This document shows, piece after piece, positions 4,946 through 13,865 of a DNA stretch of 30,849 nucleotides. The translations under genes were made by a program, and so were the position numbers. The notes under the pieces are model-generated. The model saw only the letters and a list, made by a program, of their open reading frames with translations, had not been told where the DNA came from and ran no database searches. Source of the stretch: a virus; the IMG/VR virus record IMGVR_UViG_3300036715_002612, positions 1 through 30,849 of that record; one strand, written 5' to 3'. Position 1 is the first letter of the stretch; each line of letters begins with the position of its first letter.

Positions 4946-7798
4946 TCAGTAAGCCACCCAGTTTGTCCCATTGAAGAAAACTGGGGTTATGGTCGTCCCA
5001 CCGCCTACCACTACTCCGAGATAGGTCGGATTCAGCGCGTCGGTCACGTATGCCGTATCGCCCTGCATGCCTGCGGGCAACGTCGCCACGGTGTAACCCT
5101 TCAGACGGAAACTCTTTGCGGTGATGGTACCGTCGCCGCTGCCCCCATCGGTCACTTTCATGACGCCAGCCGCGCTGCGCAGGAACCCTACATCACCGGC
5201 ACTCCCAAAATTGAGGTTGCCCGCCTCGCTCAGCGTCATTACCTTCGTCATATTGTGGTCTCGGAAGAAGATGCCAGAAGTGTTGAAGTCGAAGTAGGTC
5301 CCCGCCGCATTCTTATTGCGGAAGACCATATTCCCACCGCCATCTAGCTCGAATAATCCACTTTTGGCCCCGCCGCCGGAGGTGAGAGAAATGCCCGAAC
5401 CATTTCCTTGCCCAGCAGGAGCCCAGAGGAAAAGTGTTCCTTCTGTGGCCCCAATATAATCACCGACGGCAAATGTGATCTGGTTGTTCGCATTCACGAT
5501 TTTGATGGGGCCGTCCCCACTCGAGTGTGTACCAATCCCATGAGCAATAATGTCCCCAATCGCGCTGATGCTGGTCTTTATTGCTCCAGTAGAATCCTGC
5601 ATTTGCAGGAGGTCCGCCGTTTGGCCTGAGTAACCCTTGATGATGGCTCCAACCGTGCTGGGGTCTTGTACTTGGGCAGTGAGGCGGCCAGAAGAGACCG
5701 ACGAGGCAGAGAGGCCGCCGGAGAATGTGGTTGCGACGGAAGTTGTTGCCCCTCTTGCCGTGACCGTGGCCAGGGTGTCAGTATCCGCTGGCGGCGCAGC
5801 GCTGGTCCAGGATATACCGTTCGAGGTGAGGATATTGCCCGCTGTCCCGGCAGCCGGGAGACGCGGGTCGGATTCGATCATTGGAGAACGGAGGATCTCC
5901 TCGAAATACCCCTTCGCGGCATTATATGCCAGCAGGAGCCAAGAGCCAGCGCTGCTCTGGTAATCCGAGACAAGACCAGGAAAATGCGCCTTCGTGAGGT
6001 TGAAGTTGCCGTCCTCGAACTGAAGCAGCACCAAGAGGCCGTCGGCGAGACGCAATCCGACCATGAAACCGGCTGGCGCAAAGGCGGCGGATGAATAGTA
6101 ACGCATGATGGGAGCGGTGATATAGAGCCTGGTCTCTAATGGGAGAGGAGACCATCGTACCGCGCCAAGGGCCACACCACCATGGGCCTGCATCAGGTCC
6201 ATGGCCTCGCATGGCGTGACCATATAAATGTGGCCGGGGTCCGAGTTGCTGGCGGTGATATAGGCCGTTTCGCTCTCTAGGTAGAGGGTCGCCGCGCCGG
6301 CGGTCTTGGAGACGCCGACATTCGCTCCAGAGGCAGTCGCCTCTACCCCTGGGCACCAGGCGGTGATTGCGGCGGCGAGGTTGGTCGCCGTGACTTCATT
6401 GCTGGTCTGGGCCGAGAATTGCACGCCCTCAGTGAGGAGATAGTAGGCCGCCGTGGGGAGGCCATCATCTACCACCACTCGCACGCTCTGGCCGTAGAGC
6501 TGCGAGTAGTCAATGATGGTGAAGCCGGTCATGCCCGGCCCGCCACCGAGAGATAGGTCTCCGCCGGTCTTGTGGGTCGTGGCGTAAGGATAGGCCGCCT
6601 GCGCCGTGATGGTCGAGCTCGCCGGCTCCACGTCGGACGTAGCCGTCGAGCCGGCGTTGAAACCCGCCCGGAAGTTCTGTGTCGCGGCCCAATCCTGGGC
6701 GGTGTCCTTGCGAGCATAAGGCGTCAGGTCCTGATCACCTGTGTTGATGCCGGAGAGATTGGAGGCTTGTAGGGTACCTTGAATAGTGACTGACGGGGTG
6801 GCCCCTCCTTGCCCGCTGATGAGCGTCTGGGGCATACCATCAGGGCGTGCCACGTTGATCGAGAGTTTGGAATCCCCGCTCTCATAATAGCCAGCCTGGT
6901 AGCCAAGGAAGGTGCAACCCTTGTTGTGTTGACCCGAGAAGCCAGCCCAGGCGCCAAGCCCGGTGTTGTAGGCCCCATCCTGATTGGTCCAGCCGGCGTT
7001 GAGACCGATCCAGGTATTCCGGTTGCCATACTGATGCGAATGCCCGGCCCCCGCGCCGGCGTATGTATCCCCAGAAGCGGATATGATGGAGGCCCCGGCG
7101 CCACCCGAGCCGGCCACCGTGTCATCGTGGGCCGCAGTCGAATTCGGCGCGATGCCATTCCCTAGCCAGACATTGTTCTCCACCTGAGCACATATGCCGT
7201 TACCCCTGCCCACCGAGATGAGGTTGGGAGACAGAACCATCGCCGGGTTGCCATTCACGGTCAGCCGGGCAGAGGCCGCCCCAGCGACGTCACATGGGGC
7301 GCCTAGTGCGGTGTCGGCTACGCTATCCAGGAAGGTAATGCTGGTATTGTCGGCGATGGTCCCCACGTAATAGTAGGGATAAGCGGTGCCAGCCTTGTTT
7401 CGATAAACCTTCCGGCCCGTCACTTCAGACGGTCCGGTCGGGATGCCCGATAGCCGCGCCGCCTGAGAGGAGAGAGTAGCCGTCCAGCCGTAGCCAGGGG
7501 CCGTCTCACCCTGGGCGGTGACGTAGGTCACCACCCAGTAATAGGTGCCCGTGAGGGGGCCTGAGCCCTCTGCCGCGACCGAAGGCGCAGTAGGTGATGG
7601 GGCCGGGGTCTCGTGGATATCGAGGGACCCTGCTGTAGAGCCGCCAAGGGTAGAGGCCAGCGTGAGCGTGTAGGCATCCACGCCGGTCTTTGTCACTGTC
7701 ACGCCCGCGACGGGCTCATCAGAGGTGACGAGGATCTGGCTCTGAGCCAGAGCCAGGAGGGGCAGACAGAGGAGCGCGATAATCCATGCGCGTCTCAT
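4946..7798 (-). CDS. Large tail-fibre protein carrying an N-terminal Sec signal peptide
   Basis: The product is 950 residues from the ATG at 7798, with GAGGTGA upstream. The C-terminus is a classic phage fibre tip: a GYTVATLPAG segment, TDA, GGGTT, and a final FNGTNWVAY. Repeated stalk-like segments include DVGFLRSAAGVMKV and LSEAGNLNFG. Around residues 260-300 there are left-handed-roll-like repeats (IGLNAG, GLGAWAG, LGYQAG) as in trimeric adhesin heads. An FN3-like module sits near residue 75-130. The protein should trimerise and bind the host surface. Its N-terminus (MRRAWIIALLCLPLLALAQS) is a strong signal peptide instead of a tail-docking domain, which is exceptional. Neighbours are tail-tip and secreted proteins in the same operon. 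Confidence 0.9.
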   Translation of the reverse strand: MRRAWIIALLCLPLLALAQSQILVTSDEPVAGVTVTKTGVDAYTLTLASTLGGSTAGSLDIHETPAPSPTAPSVAAEGSGPLTGTYYWVVTYVTAQGETAPGYGWTATLSSQAARLSGIPTGPSEVTGRKVYRNKAGTAYPYYYVGTIADNTSITFLDSVADTALGAPCDVAGAASARLTVNGNPAMVLSPNLISVGRGNGICAQVENNVWLGNGIAPNSTAAHDDTVAGSGGAGASIISASGDTYAGAGAGHSHQYGNRNTWIGLNAGWTNQDGAYNTGLGAWAGFSGQHNKGCTFLGYQAGYYESGDSKLSINVARPDGMPQTLISGQGGATPSVTIQGTLQASNLSGINTGDQDLTPYARKDTAQDWAATQNFRAGFNAGSTATSDVEPASSTITAQAAYPYATTHKTGGDLSLGGGPGMTGFTIIDYSQLYGQSVRVVVDDGLPTAAYYLLTEGVQFSAQTSNEVTATNLAAAITAWCPGVEATASGANVGVSKTAGAATLYLESETAYITASNSDPGHIYMVTPCEAMDLMQAHGGVALGAVRWSPLPLETRLYITAPIMRYYSSAAFAPAGFMVGLRLADGLLVLLQFEDGNFNLTKAHFPGLVSDYQSSAGSWLLLAYNAAKGYFEEILRSPMIESDPRLPAAGTAGNILTSNGISWTSAAPPADTDTLATVTARGATTSVATTFSGGLSASSVSSGRLTAQVQDPSTVGAIIKGYSGQTADLLQMQDSTGAIKTSISAIGDIIAHGIGTHSSGDGPIKIVNANNQITFAVGDYIGATEGTLFLWAPAGQGNGSGISLTSGGGAKSGLFELDGGGNMVFRNKNAAGTYFDFNTSGIFFRDHNMTKVMTLSEAGNLNFGSAGDVGFLRSAAGVMKVTDGGSGDGTITAKSFRLKGYTVATLPAGMQGDTAYVTDALNPTYLGVVVGGGTTITPVFFNGTNWVAY

Positions 7799-7802
7799 CA
7801 GG

Positions 7803-8201
7803 TCACCTCGTTACGCGGGGCAAGACCTGCACGGTCCCCGCGAGGATGCGGTACTTCTCGCCTGCCGCTGTCGTGACAAAGAGGTCCCATTCCCCTGCGG
7901 CTGGCGCTGATAAGGCGGCAGTCGCATCATCAGAGAGCGAGACGCGAATGACGCCGCCTTTAGGGTCGGTGATCGTGCATGTGAACGTGGCCAGCACGGT
8001 CGCGGAGGATGAGGAGGCGCGGTATTGGGCCTCCGCCTTCCAGCCCGTTAGGTCCACCGCCGCGCCGGATGCATCCTTGAGCGTGAGGACCAGCGGGCCG
8101 AAGGTGCCGCCCTGGTTGATGGTGATGTCCAGCCGCCCCGGCTTCGCAGCCAGCGTCGCAATGCTGAGCAAGAGGGCCAAGATACCAACCGCTCGTCGCA
8201 T
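7803..8201 (-). CDS. Baseplate/fibre-adaptor Ig-like protein with added Sec signal peptide
   Basis: The product is 132 residues from the ATG at 8201, with AGGAGG five bases upstream. The body (GRLDITINQGGTFG, AVDLTGWKAEAQ, then GGVIRVSLSDDATAAL and a GEWDLFV segment) matches the BppU-N-type Ig-like domain often found just before tail-fibre genes. In the relatives I know, the protein starts at the D-I-T-I strand. Here a hydrophobic signal peptide (MRRAVGILALLLSIATLAA) is placed in front of that strand. This shows that the signal is an addition rather than part of the fold. The gene is four bases upstream of the fibre, with which the family normally works. Confidence 0.75.
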   Translation of the reverse strand: MRRAVGILALLLSIATLAAKPGRLDITINQGGTFGPLVLTLKDASGAAVDLTGWKAEAQYRASSSSATVLATFTCTITDPKGGVIRVSLSDDATAALSAPAAGEWDLFVTTAAGEKYRILAGTVQVLPRVTR

Positions 8202-8211
8202 AGCCGCCTCC

Positions 8212-8631
8212 TCAGTCAAGACTCAGAACGATGGCGCCGACGGGAAACTTTACCGGCGGGTCATTGGCATTGACCGTCTGCGCTGGCACGGTGGCCCAGG
8301 CCAAAAGGTTCCCGCCTGTCGCGGCGTCATAGATGCCGATGGCCACGATGGTCCCCCAGGAAGCCGTAGGCGTCGCAAAACTGATCTGAGCGGTGTTGGC
8401 GATCTGACCGCTAGCCGCGGCAGTGCCGAAATAGGGGTTGGTTGAAGGCGGGGTGTTGAGCTGCACCCTCGCATATCCTGTCCCACTCGTGGAGACCTCC
8501 GTCCCGCCCCCGGAATCGCTCGGCGGAGCCGTGAAGAGGGCCAGGTAGAGGGTCATCTGGCTGATGCCTGCCCTCCCCGTGATGGCGTTCAACACCTGGT
8601 TCTCGAAATAGTCTCCGAAACTCCCGGCCAT
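8212..8631 (-). CDS. Conserved phage tail-associated protein
   Basis: The product is 139 residues from the ATG at 8631 after TAGGAGGGCGCT. It shows the pattern of a common phage family: a DYFENQVLNAI helix, LYLALFTAPPSD, a GTEVSTSGTGYAR segment, SFATPTASWGT, and IGIYDAATGGNLLAW, ending in a hydrophobic strand. Members lie between tail-tip and fibre genes and are annotated as tail fibre or tail-associated proteins, but I know of no firm biochemical role. It has no signal peptide, unlike the four genes that follow. It lies between the tip protein (9-bp gap) and the BppU-like gene. Confidence 0.75.
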   Translation of the reverse strand: MAGSFGDYFENQVLNAITGRAGISQMTLYLALFTAPPSDSGGGTEVSTSGTGYARVQLNTPPSTNPYFGTAAASGQIANTAQISFATPTASWGTIVAIGIYDAATGGNLLAWATVPAQTVNANDPPVKFPVGAIVLSLD

Positions 8632-8640
8632 AGCGCCCTC

Positions 8641-11600
8641 CTAGTTATTCAGGTTCTTGAGGTTGTGCACGAGATAGAAGCGCCCGTTGCTCCCAATCAG
8701 GAAACACTTCGTCCCGGTTGTCAAGCTGTAGACCTTGCAGGGCTCATCGACGACTTGCTTCATCTCCAACACCCGCGGGGCCAGGGCGGTCTCGCCCATC
8801 ACCGTGAGCAGGCATCCGAGCTGAGCCTCTCCTGCCGTGATTTGCGGGCATGATGCAGGCTGGCGGCCGCGATCCCAGCGGAAAAGAAAGTGCTCCTCCG
8901 TGACGGCGAGCTCGCCATTCAGGAGAAGGACCCTGTCCGCATCATGCTCCGCTTTAGAGACGATGTAGTCTTCCACAATCTTCCCCGTCTGCTGGTCCAC
9001 GGAGAGGATGATGGCGCTGGTTTGGATGTCAGATATCGGCATAGGCCCGTCAGGCGTGAGGACAAGCATATCACCGCGGAAGCAGGTCCCCCCTGAGCCC
9101 CCGCTCCCGCTGGTTGGCGTCGAGGCTGAGGCGGCCGACATGGTATTGTCCGCGTTGAAATGGGCCCAAATATCGGACGAGGGGATGCCATCGCCGAAGA
9201 AATTGGCTGGGATCATGACTCCAAGGCGATATTTAGCAGCCCCAGTGCCCCCGGAATAATAGAAGGGCTGGAGCATCCCGGCCTTGAGGTCCGTCGTGGG
9301 CATGGCAGAAGAGTCTACCGGATCGCGCTCGCGCAGGAAGGAGCCGTCAAAGTAGATATCGCCCCCGACTTTCGCCATCATGGTGGCAAGCTTGCGCTTG
9401 GTCCCGGCAATGGTCGCCTGAACGCTCCCCGCATCAGCGAAACCGTCGGCGTCCGTGATGGCCTGCACGTTTGACGTGGCGAGCCCGTTGTAGAACTGCC
9501 CGCCGTTGTTGACGTGGAGACTCTCAAGGTATATCTTTTCCCCTGTTGCGGCGATGAACCAGGCCTTCCAGCCCTTGGTGCGATAGGTGGCGTCGGTCCA
9601 CTCGAAACGCTGGGAGTTTGTACCGACGATGAGGACGATCTTGCTCCTGTGGACCTCGAAGCGGAAGTCGGCGGTCGTGTTTGCCGCAAGGGCGCTGGTC
9701 AGAATCTGCGCAGACCCTATGGCCGTGGCCGTCCCGTTATTGTCCACGCCATAGAGCTGTACCTGGGAGGCCGAGAGGATGGCGATGTAATACCCATTCC
9801 TGCCATTATCATCCAGGAAGCCGAGTTTGTGCGTGGCGCTGAACCCGGAGAAGCTCCAGTCTCCGTGCATGGCGATCCGCTGTTTGTGAAGAGGGACATC
9901 TAGCCTGGCCGTGCTGCCGTTGTCTATCTCCACCCGCTTATTGGAGGCGTCATAGAAGGCCGAAGTGCTCGAGAAGGTCCAGGGCCACTTCGTGACTGGA
10001 TTCTCCCCTCCACCGCCTGGCTCTATGCTGGCCCACCATGTGCTATCGGTGCCGGTGGCGCTGGGGTAGTAGGACGATTCCTGCCCATATTTGTCTCGCA
10101 TGAGCAGGCGGATCTGGGGAGCTTCATATTCTACCTGGTGGTGGATGCGGATGCGAGCCTTCCCAGTGAGCCGCTGCGCCCAGATATTCACTACCTTGAC
10201 GGGTTCCCAGGTCGTCCCCCCGTCATAGGTGATCTCGACCTCGATTTCCTTGTATGCATTTGAGGCGGTGCTCCATTGGGCCTGAAAGTCCGTATGATGG
10301 GGCTTCCGGGTCTTTACGACCAGGCCAGTAAAGGCGGGAGCGCTGGGCGCAGAACCGCCTCCCGCAACCACCGAGGCCGCGCCGGTCGGCGGATTCGTCT
10401 CCCAATTCGCGTCTGAGCACGTCGGGGCCGACAGCGCCGTGCCAGTCTCGGCCCATGCCCGCACGTATAGAGTGCGGCCTTTCGTGTACATGTGCCGGCG
10501 ATAATAGGTGTAGGAGGTTTTCCCGCGCACATTGACCACTACCGAATCGTTGGCAGTGATCTTCGAGCCGTCCCATTCCTTGACCTGCACGTGCAGCTTG
10601 TGCGCCCCGGAGAATGTCAGCGGCACGGTCAGATCGCATTCTACTCTCCGGGTTCCAGGAATGTCCTGCTCGGTGCTCGTCAGCGTTCCGATCGTGGGCG
10701 TCGACGGGGCATCATTGAGGTTGGCCCACGAAGCACGCACCAGACTGGTCCCGGCCACGGAGAGCCCGAGCCGATGGTCATGCACGGCATTCCATGAGGC
10801 CATCACCTCCGAGGTGCCCTCTATGGAGGCCACGATATCGTGCGGCAGGACGACCGGGTCTTGGGGGTCTTCGATGTCAGACCCCGGCGTGGCCGAGCCG
10901 TAGATATAGGCGGTGGAATAGGTCCCGTCTCGATAGCGCCATAGCACCTGGATGGAGCCAATGTCCTCCAGAGCGTTGCTGTCGTAGGCGAGCGCGCCAG
11001 GCAGGGCAACCATGATTTTGGAGGTCTTGAAGCGCGCCGTAGTGATGAGGCCCTTTGTGTGGCTGTCTTGGGCGCTATTCCACTGGATGCGCACTTCGGT
11101 ATAGGCATAGGCGTTGAAATTGGGCATAGCCCCGGTGACGCCCCCATACTGGTGCGTGACTATGAGCGCGGCGAATTTCCCAGAGAGAACATAGGGGAAA
11201 TTGCCCGCTTTCACGGTATCTGCATCCGCGACGCGAATGTCGATGTTCGCGGCACTCGGAGCCGTACCGTAGTCGTAGACGGGCTGATTCGAAATAGGGG
11301 CAGAATACCATGCCGGGTCCAGCACTAGCCAGGTCAGCGCAACCGTCACGGGGCCGGGCTTGACCTCCTTCTTGACGAGGATGGCCTTGACGGCGGAGAT
11401 ATCACGGCCCCCGGTGGGATTCGGGACCCCCGTAAGCGTCAACGAGGCGACGTCCCCGATCTCCCATGCCAGCGCCTCGGCAAAAGCAGCATGCGAGATG
11501 AAGCATGGCGGGACGCTGAAGAAGGTAAGGAGCCGCGTGGCGAGAGAGCGCAGCGCCTCCTCGCCCTGCCAGGCATAGCGATAATTGGACCCGCCCCAAT

Positions 11601-13437
11601 TATAGAGCGGGCAAGGCATCCCAGAGGAATAAGAGGGGAGCCCGCGCAGGCCCTTCGATTTGACAGTGTAGGCATGCACGCCGAAACGGCTCTGCGATGT
11701 CCGGTTCTGGTCCATGAATACGCCGTCTATGCGGTAGTCGTTCTCGTCGAAGGTCCAGGTGCCGATATAGCGAGAGTCCCCTTCCGGGCCCCCGCTATCT
11801 ACGACAAGGTGGTTGGCATAATGCCCCAGCTCGCGGCTGCTCCGCGTCTCGCAGGCACCCATATAGTCATAATCTGCGAAGGCGTCCACGCGGTTGATGG
11901 TAGCCTCACGCTGGCGTTCAAGGCTGGGCGTCTTCCGCTCCGCGATGGAGGCGTCGGTGATGGTGATGGTCGGCACCCCCACCGTGTCCGGGAGATAGCC
12001 CATGCGAATCCGGCCCTGCGTGTCCAGTGTGAGCCAGGCCCCCATGGGCTTGAGAATCTCTTCCGCGATGAACCCCAGGACGTCCTTCTGCCGCTCGACG
12101 AGGAGAAGAGCGAATAGGTGATATGGGAGGGCGGCGCGAGTGGCGATGAAGGAGGCCGTGTCAATGTCTCCGATCGGAATCCCGCACCCGAGACCGTCCC
12201 CGTGGTCCCATGGCCCATTCCCGCCTGTGCTCGTGGTGGTGAGGAGTCGTAGGATGATATCTGCGCCATAGCCGACGAATGGATAGACGACCTTCCCCTT
12301 CTCGCCTTTCGGCTGAGTGTTCTCCCGCGTGCTCAGGACGGCATGCGCTATGGCCATACTGTCGGGGGTCGTGCTCTCGTCGATGGAGAGCGCTGCATAA
12401 ACCTCCCGCTTGAGCGTGATGAAGACCTGCGGCCGGTAGAGGAAGGCATGGTCGAAGGAGACAGGCGTCGTGCCATCCGTGCCGACAATATACTTCACGC
12501 GGATGCTCGCTGCCGAGGGGTGGTAGACGGCGATGGAAGCCGAATACGTACCCCACTCGCCCTCATGCCTAACCTTCCGTGCTGTACCGGTGGCGACCTC
12601 CAGAACTGCCCCGCTGGAGTCCAGAACCTCCATCTGCACGCGGAGCTGATATCGAGTTGCAGTCGGCGTACCATCGGTCTTCGCGTCGATCAGCGCGCAG
12701 TAGATATGGCCTTGCTTATGATCAGAGGGGAGAGGGACAGTCTGGGTGAGCGCGCCCGTGTTCGAGGCTCCACTGTTTACCTTCACCCCACCTCCGCTCC
12801 GGCCATAGGAGCTGCCCCATGTCGCGCTCCCGCCGGTGCAGTCCCAGGTCCAACCGCTCATCGAGGTGTCGAAGGTTGGGTTTATGGCAAGGTTGACGAG
12901 TGTCGGCAGCGTCGGCATCTTCCGGCGGCCCTTGATGCCGATGGCGCTATCCCTCGCCTGGAAGTCTTCGGCTACCGTCAGGAATGATTCGTCAATCTCC
13001 AAGATGCCGTTTTTGGCAAGACTGAGCGAGTCCTCGCAGTGGAGCTCCCATTTCCCGCCCTTCTCCGCCGCCTCACGCACATAGCCGATCCAGAGAGGCC
13101 GATAGTAGGTATCGGACCAGGTCGTCGCGGTGGAGTCGCCGAGATAGAGCACGCAGCGCTTGCCGATCACGTCGGCGGAATAGAGAGCGCTGCTGGCCTT
13201 GTAGGTGCTGCCTGCGAAGATATCCAGGAGCGTGACCGTTAACGTAGAGACCTTCGCCGTTCCCCCCGTGTAGTCGGTTTCCAGGGCCGGGCCCGTGATG
13301 GAGGAAATGATAGGGAGCGCCGAGGGCAGAGCCGCGAGGGGGATGGTCGAGAAATAGACCACGTCATCGATCGCCAGCACCCAGGCCGGGCTTTCGAGGT
13401 TCTTCTGGCGGATGAAGTCGCTGAAGACTATGCTCAC
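8641..13437 (-). CDS. Tail-tip / central hub protein with C-terminal Hint (intein-like) domain
   Basis: The product is 1598 residues from a GTG at 13437 that overlaps the upstream stop (GTGA). The N-terminal part (about 1-180) and 340-740 look like the structural hub of a siphovirus tip. Residues about 182-337 form an inserted carbohydrate-binding-like jelly roll (NLAINPTFDTSMSGW, then GGGVKV). Residues about 905-1125 contain FN3/Ig-like modules and 1140-1320 a lectin-like segment. A Gly/Ser linker (SGSGGSGG) leads into a 147-residue Hint domain from Cys1452: CFRGDMLVLTPDG (block A), AVTEEHFLF (block B, T1513 and H1516), VYSLTT and LVHN (H1591, N1592), then six more residues. It probably caps the tail and binds host glycans, and it is probably self-processed. 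Confidence 0.9.
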   Translation of the reverse strand: MSIVFSDFIRQKNLESPAWVLAIDDVVYFSTIPLAALPSALPIISSITGPALETDYTGGTAKVSTLTVTLLDIFAGSTYKASSALYSADVIGKRCVLYLGDSTATTWSDTYYRPLWIGYVREAAEKGGKWELHCEDSLSLAKNGILEIDESFLTVAEDFQARDSAIGIKGRRKMPTLPTLVNLAINPTFDTSMSGWTWDCTGGSATWGSSYGRSGGGVKVNSGASNTGALTQTVPLPSDHKQGHIYCALIDAKTDGTPTATRYQLRVQMEVLDSSGAVLEVATGTARKVRHEGEWGTYSASIAVYHPSAASIRVKYIVGTDGTTPVSFDHAFLYRPQVFITLKREVYAALSIDESTTPDSMAIAHAVLSTRENTQPKGEKGKVVYPFVGYGADIILRLLTTTSTGGNGPWDHGDGLGCGIPIGDIDTASFIATRAALPYHLFALLLVERQKDVLGFIAEEILKPMGAWLTLDTQGRIRMGYLPDTVGVPTITITDASIAERKTPSLERQREATINRVDAFADYDYMGACETRSSRELGHYANHLVVDSGGPEGDSRYIGTWTFDENDYRIDGVFMDQNRTSQSRFGVHAYTVKSKGLRGLPSYSSGMPCPLYNWGGSNYRYAWQGEEALRSLATRLLTFFSVPPCFISHAAFAEALAWEIGDVASLTLTGVPNPTGGRDISAVKAILVKKEVKPGPVTVALTWLVLDPAWYSAPISNQPVYDYGTAPSAANIDIRVADADTVKAGNFPYVLSGKFAALIVTHQYGGVTGAMPNFNAYAYTEVRIQWNSAQDSHTKGLITTARFKTSKIMVALPGALAYDSNALEDIGSIQVLWRYRDGTYSTAYIYGSATPGSDIEDPQDPVVLPHDIVASIEGTSEVMASWNAVHDHRLGLSVAGTSLVRASWANLNDAPSTPTIGTLTSTEQDIPGTRRVECDLTVPLTFSGAHKLHVQVKEWDGSKITANDSVVVNVRGKTSYTYYRRHMYTKGRTLYVRAWAETGTALSAPTCSDANWETNPPTGAASVVAGGGSAPSAPAFTGLVVKTRKPHHTDFQAQWSTASNAYKEIEVEITYDGGTTWEPVKVVNIWAQRLTGKARIRIHHQVEYEAPQIRLLMRDKYGQESSYYPSATGTDSTWWASIEPGGGGENPVTKWPWTFSSTSAFYDASNKRVEIDNGSTARLDVPLHKQRIAMHGDWSFSGFSATHKLGFLDDNGRNGYYIAILSASQVQLYGVDNNGTATAIGSAQILTSALAANTTADFRFEVHRSKIVLIVGTNSQRFEWTDATYRTKGWKAWFIAATGEKIYLESLHVNNGGQFYNGLATSNVQAITDADGFADAGSVQATIAGTKRKLATMMAKVGGDIYFDGSFLRERDPVDSSAMPTTDLKAGMLQPFYYSGGTGAAKYRLGVMIPANFFGDGIPSSDIWAHFNADNTMSAASASTPTSGSGGSGGTCFRGDMLVLTPDGPMPISDIQTSAIILSVDQQTGKIVEDYIVSKAEHDADRVLLLNGELAVTEEHFLFRWDRGRQPASCPQITAGEAQLGCLLTVMGETALAPRVLEMKQVVDEPCKVYSLTTGTKCFLIGSNGRFYLVHNLKNLNN
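8644..9084 (-). other. Hint domain (bacterial intein-like, no endonuclease) at the end of the tip protein
   Basis: This codes for residues 1452-1598. Known Hint features are present: a nucleophilic Cys at position 1, the T-x-x-H of block B and the terminal His-Asn. The residue after HN is Leu, not Cys, Ser or Thr, and only six residues (LKNLNN) follow. Canonical protein splicing is therefore unlikely, while N-terminal cleavage through a thioester and Asn-driven C-terminal cleavage remain possible. At 147 residues there is no room for a homing endonuclease. This is the profile of a bacterial intein-like (BIL) domain, closest to type A. Confidence 0.85.
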
Positions 13438-13865
13438 CGCGCCGCTCCCTCTGTGGCGAGTTTCAGGTTCAGGCGATATCGGGGATTGCCAACGAGTAGT
13501 TGCATTCCGTCGCTATCCGCCACCCAGACGCAGTATTGGTAGTAGGATTCTCCCGGCGTATTATCTGCGCCGTTGCGGTAGAAGGAGAAGACCTTGCCTG
13601 CCTTCGCGCAGTTATCCCAGAATGCGGCCCATGCCTGGGTGAACGGCCTGGCGCCGCTCCCGTCCCAGTCCTCTACTGCATCCGGGAAGGCCGCTGTCGT
13701 GGCTTCGATATGATAGCGCACGGGGACAGAAACCACCTGAACATAGGTCTGCCCTTCCGTGATGACAGGGGCGTGGCTCTTGTCGCGCTTCCAGTCGGTG
13801 AACTTCCGCGGGAGCCAGAGCGTGGTCGCGCCATAGATGATCTTGGGGTTGTCTGTCGGGATCAT
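13434..13865 (-). CDS. Distal-tail-type protein, upstream of the tip protein
   Basis: The product is 143 residues from the ATG at 13865, which overlaps the tape measure stop (ATGA) and has GGGGGTGGGC in front. The sequence begins with IIYGATTLWLPRKFTDW and contains a VVSVPVRYHIEATTA segment and FWDNCAKAGKVFSFYRNG, with beta-rich character throughout. Its place between tape measure and tip protein is that of the distal tail protein, which links the tube to the tip in siphoviruses. Sequence motifs alone do not prove this; position is the main support. It overlaps the tip gene by four bases, so the two are co-translated. Confidence 0.65.
   Translation of the reverse strand: MIPTDNPKIIYGATTLWLPRKFTDWKRDKSHAPVITEGQTYVQVVSVPVRYHIEATTAAFPDAVEDWDGSGARPFTQAWAAFWDNCAKAGKVFSFYRNGADNTPGESYYQYCVWVADSDGMQLLVGNPRYRLNLKLATEGAAR

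Noticed and set aside
8644-9084. A splicing-competent intein
   Set aside because: The residue after the terminal His-Asn is Leu and only six residues follow, so there is no meaningful C-extein and no nucleophile. A cleavage-type Hint domain fits better.
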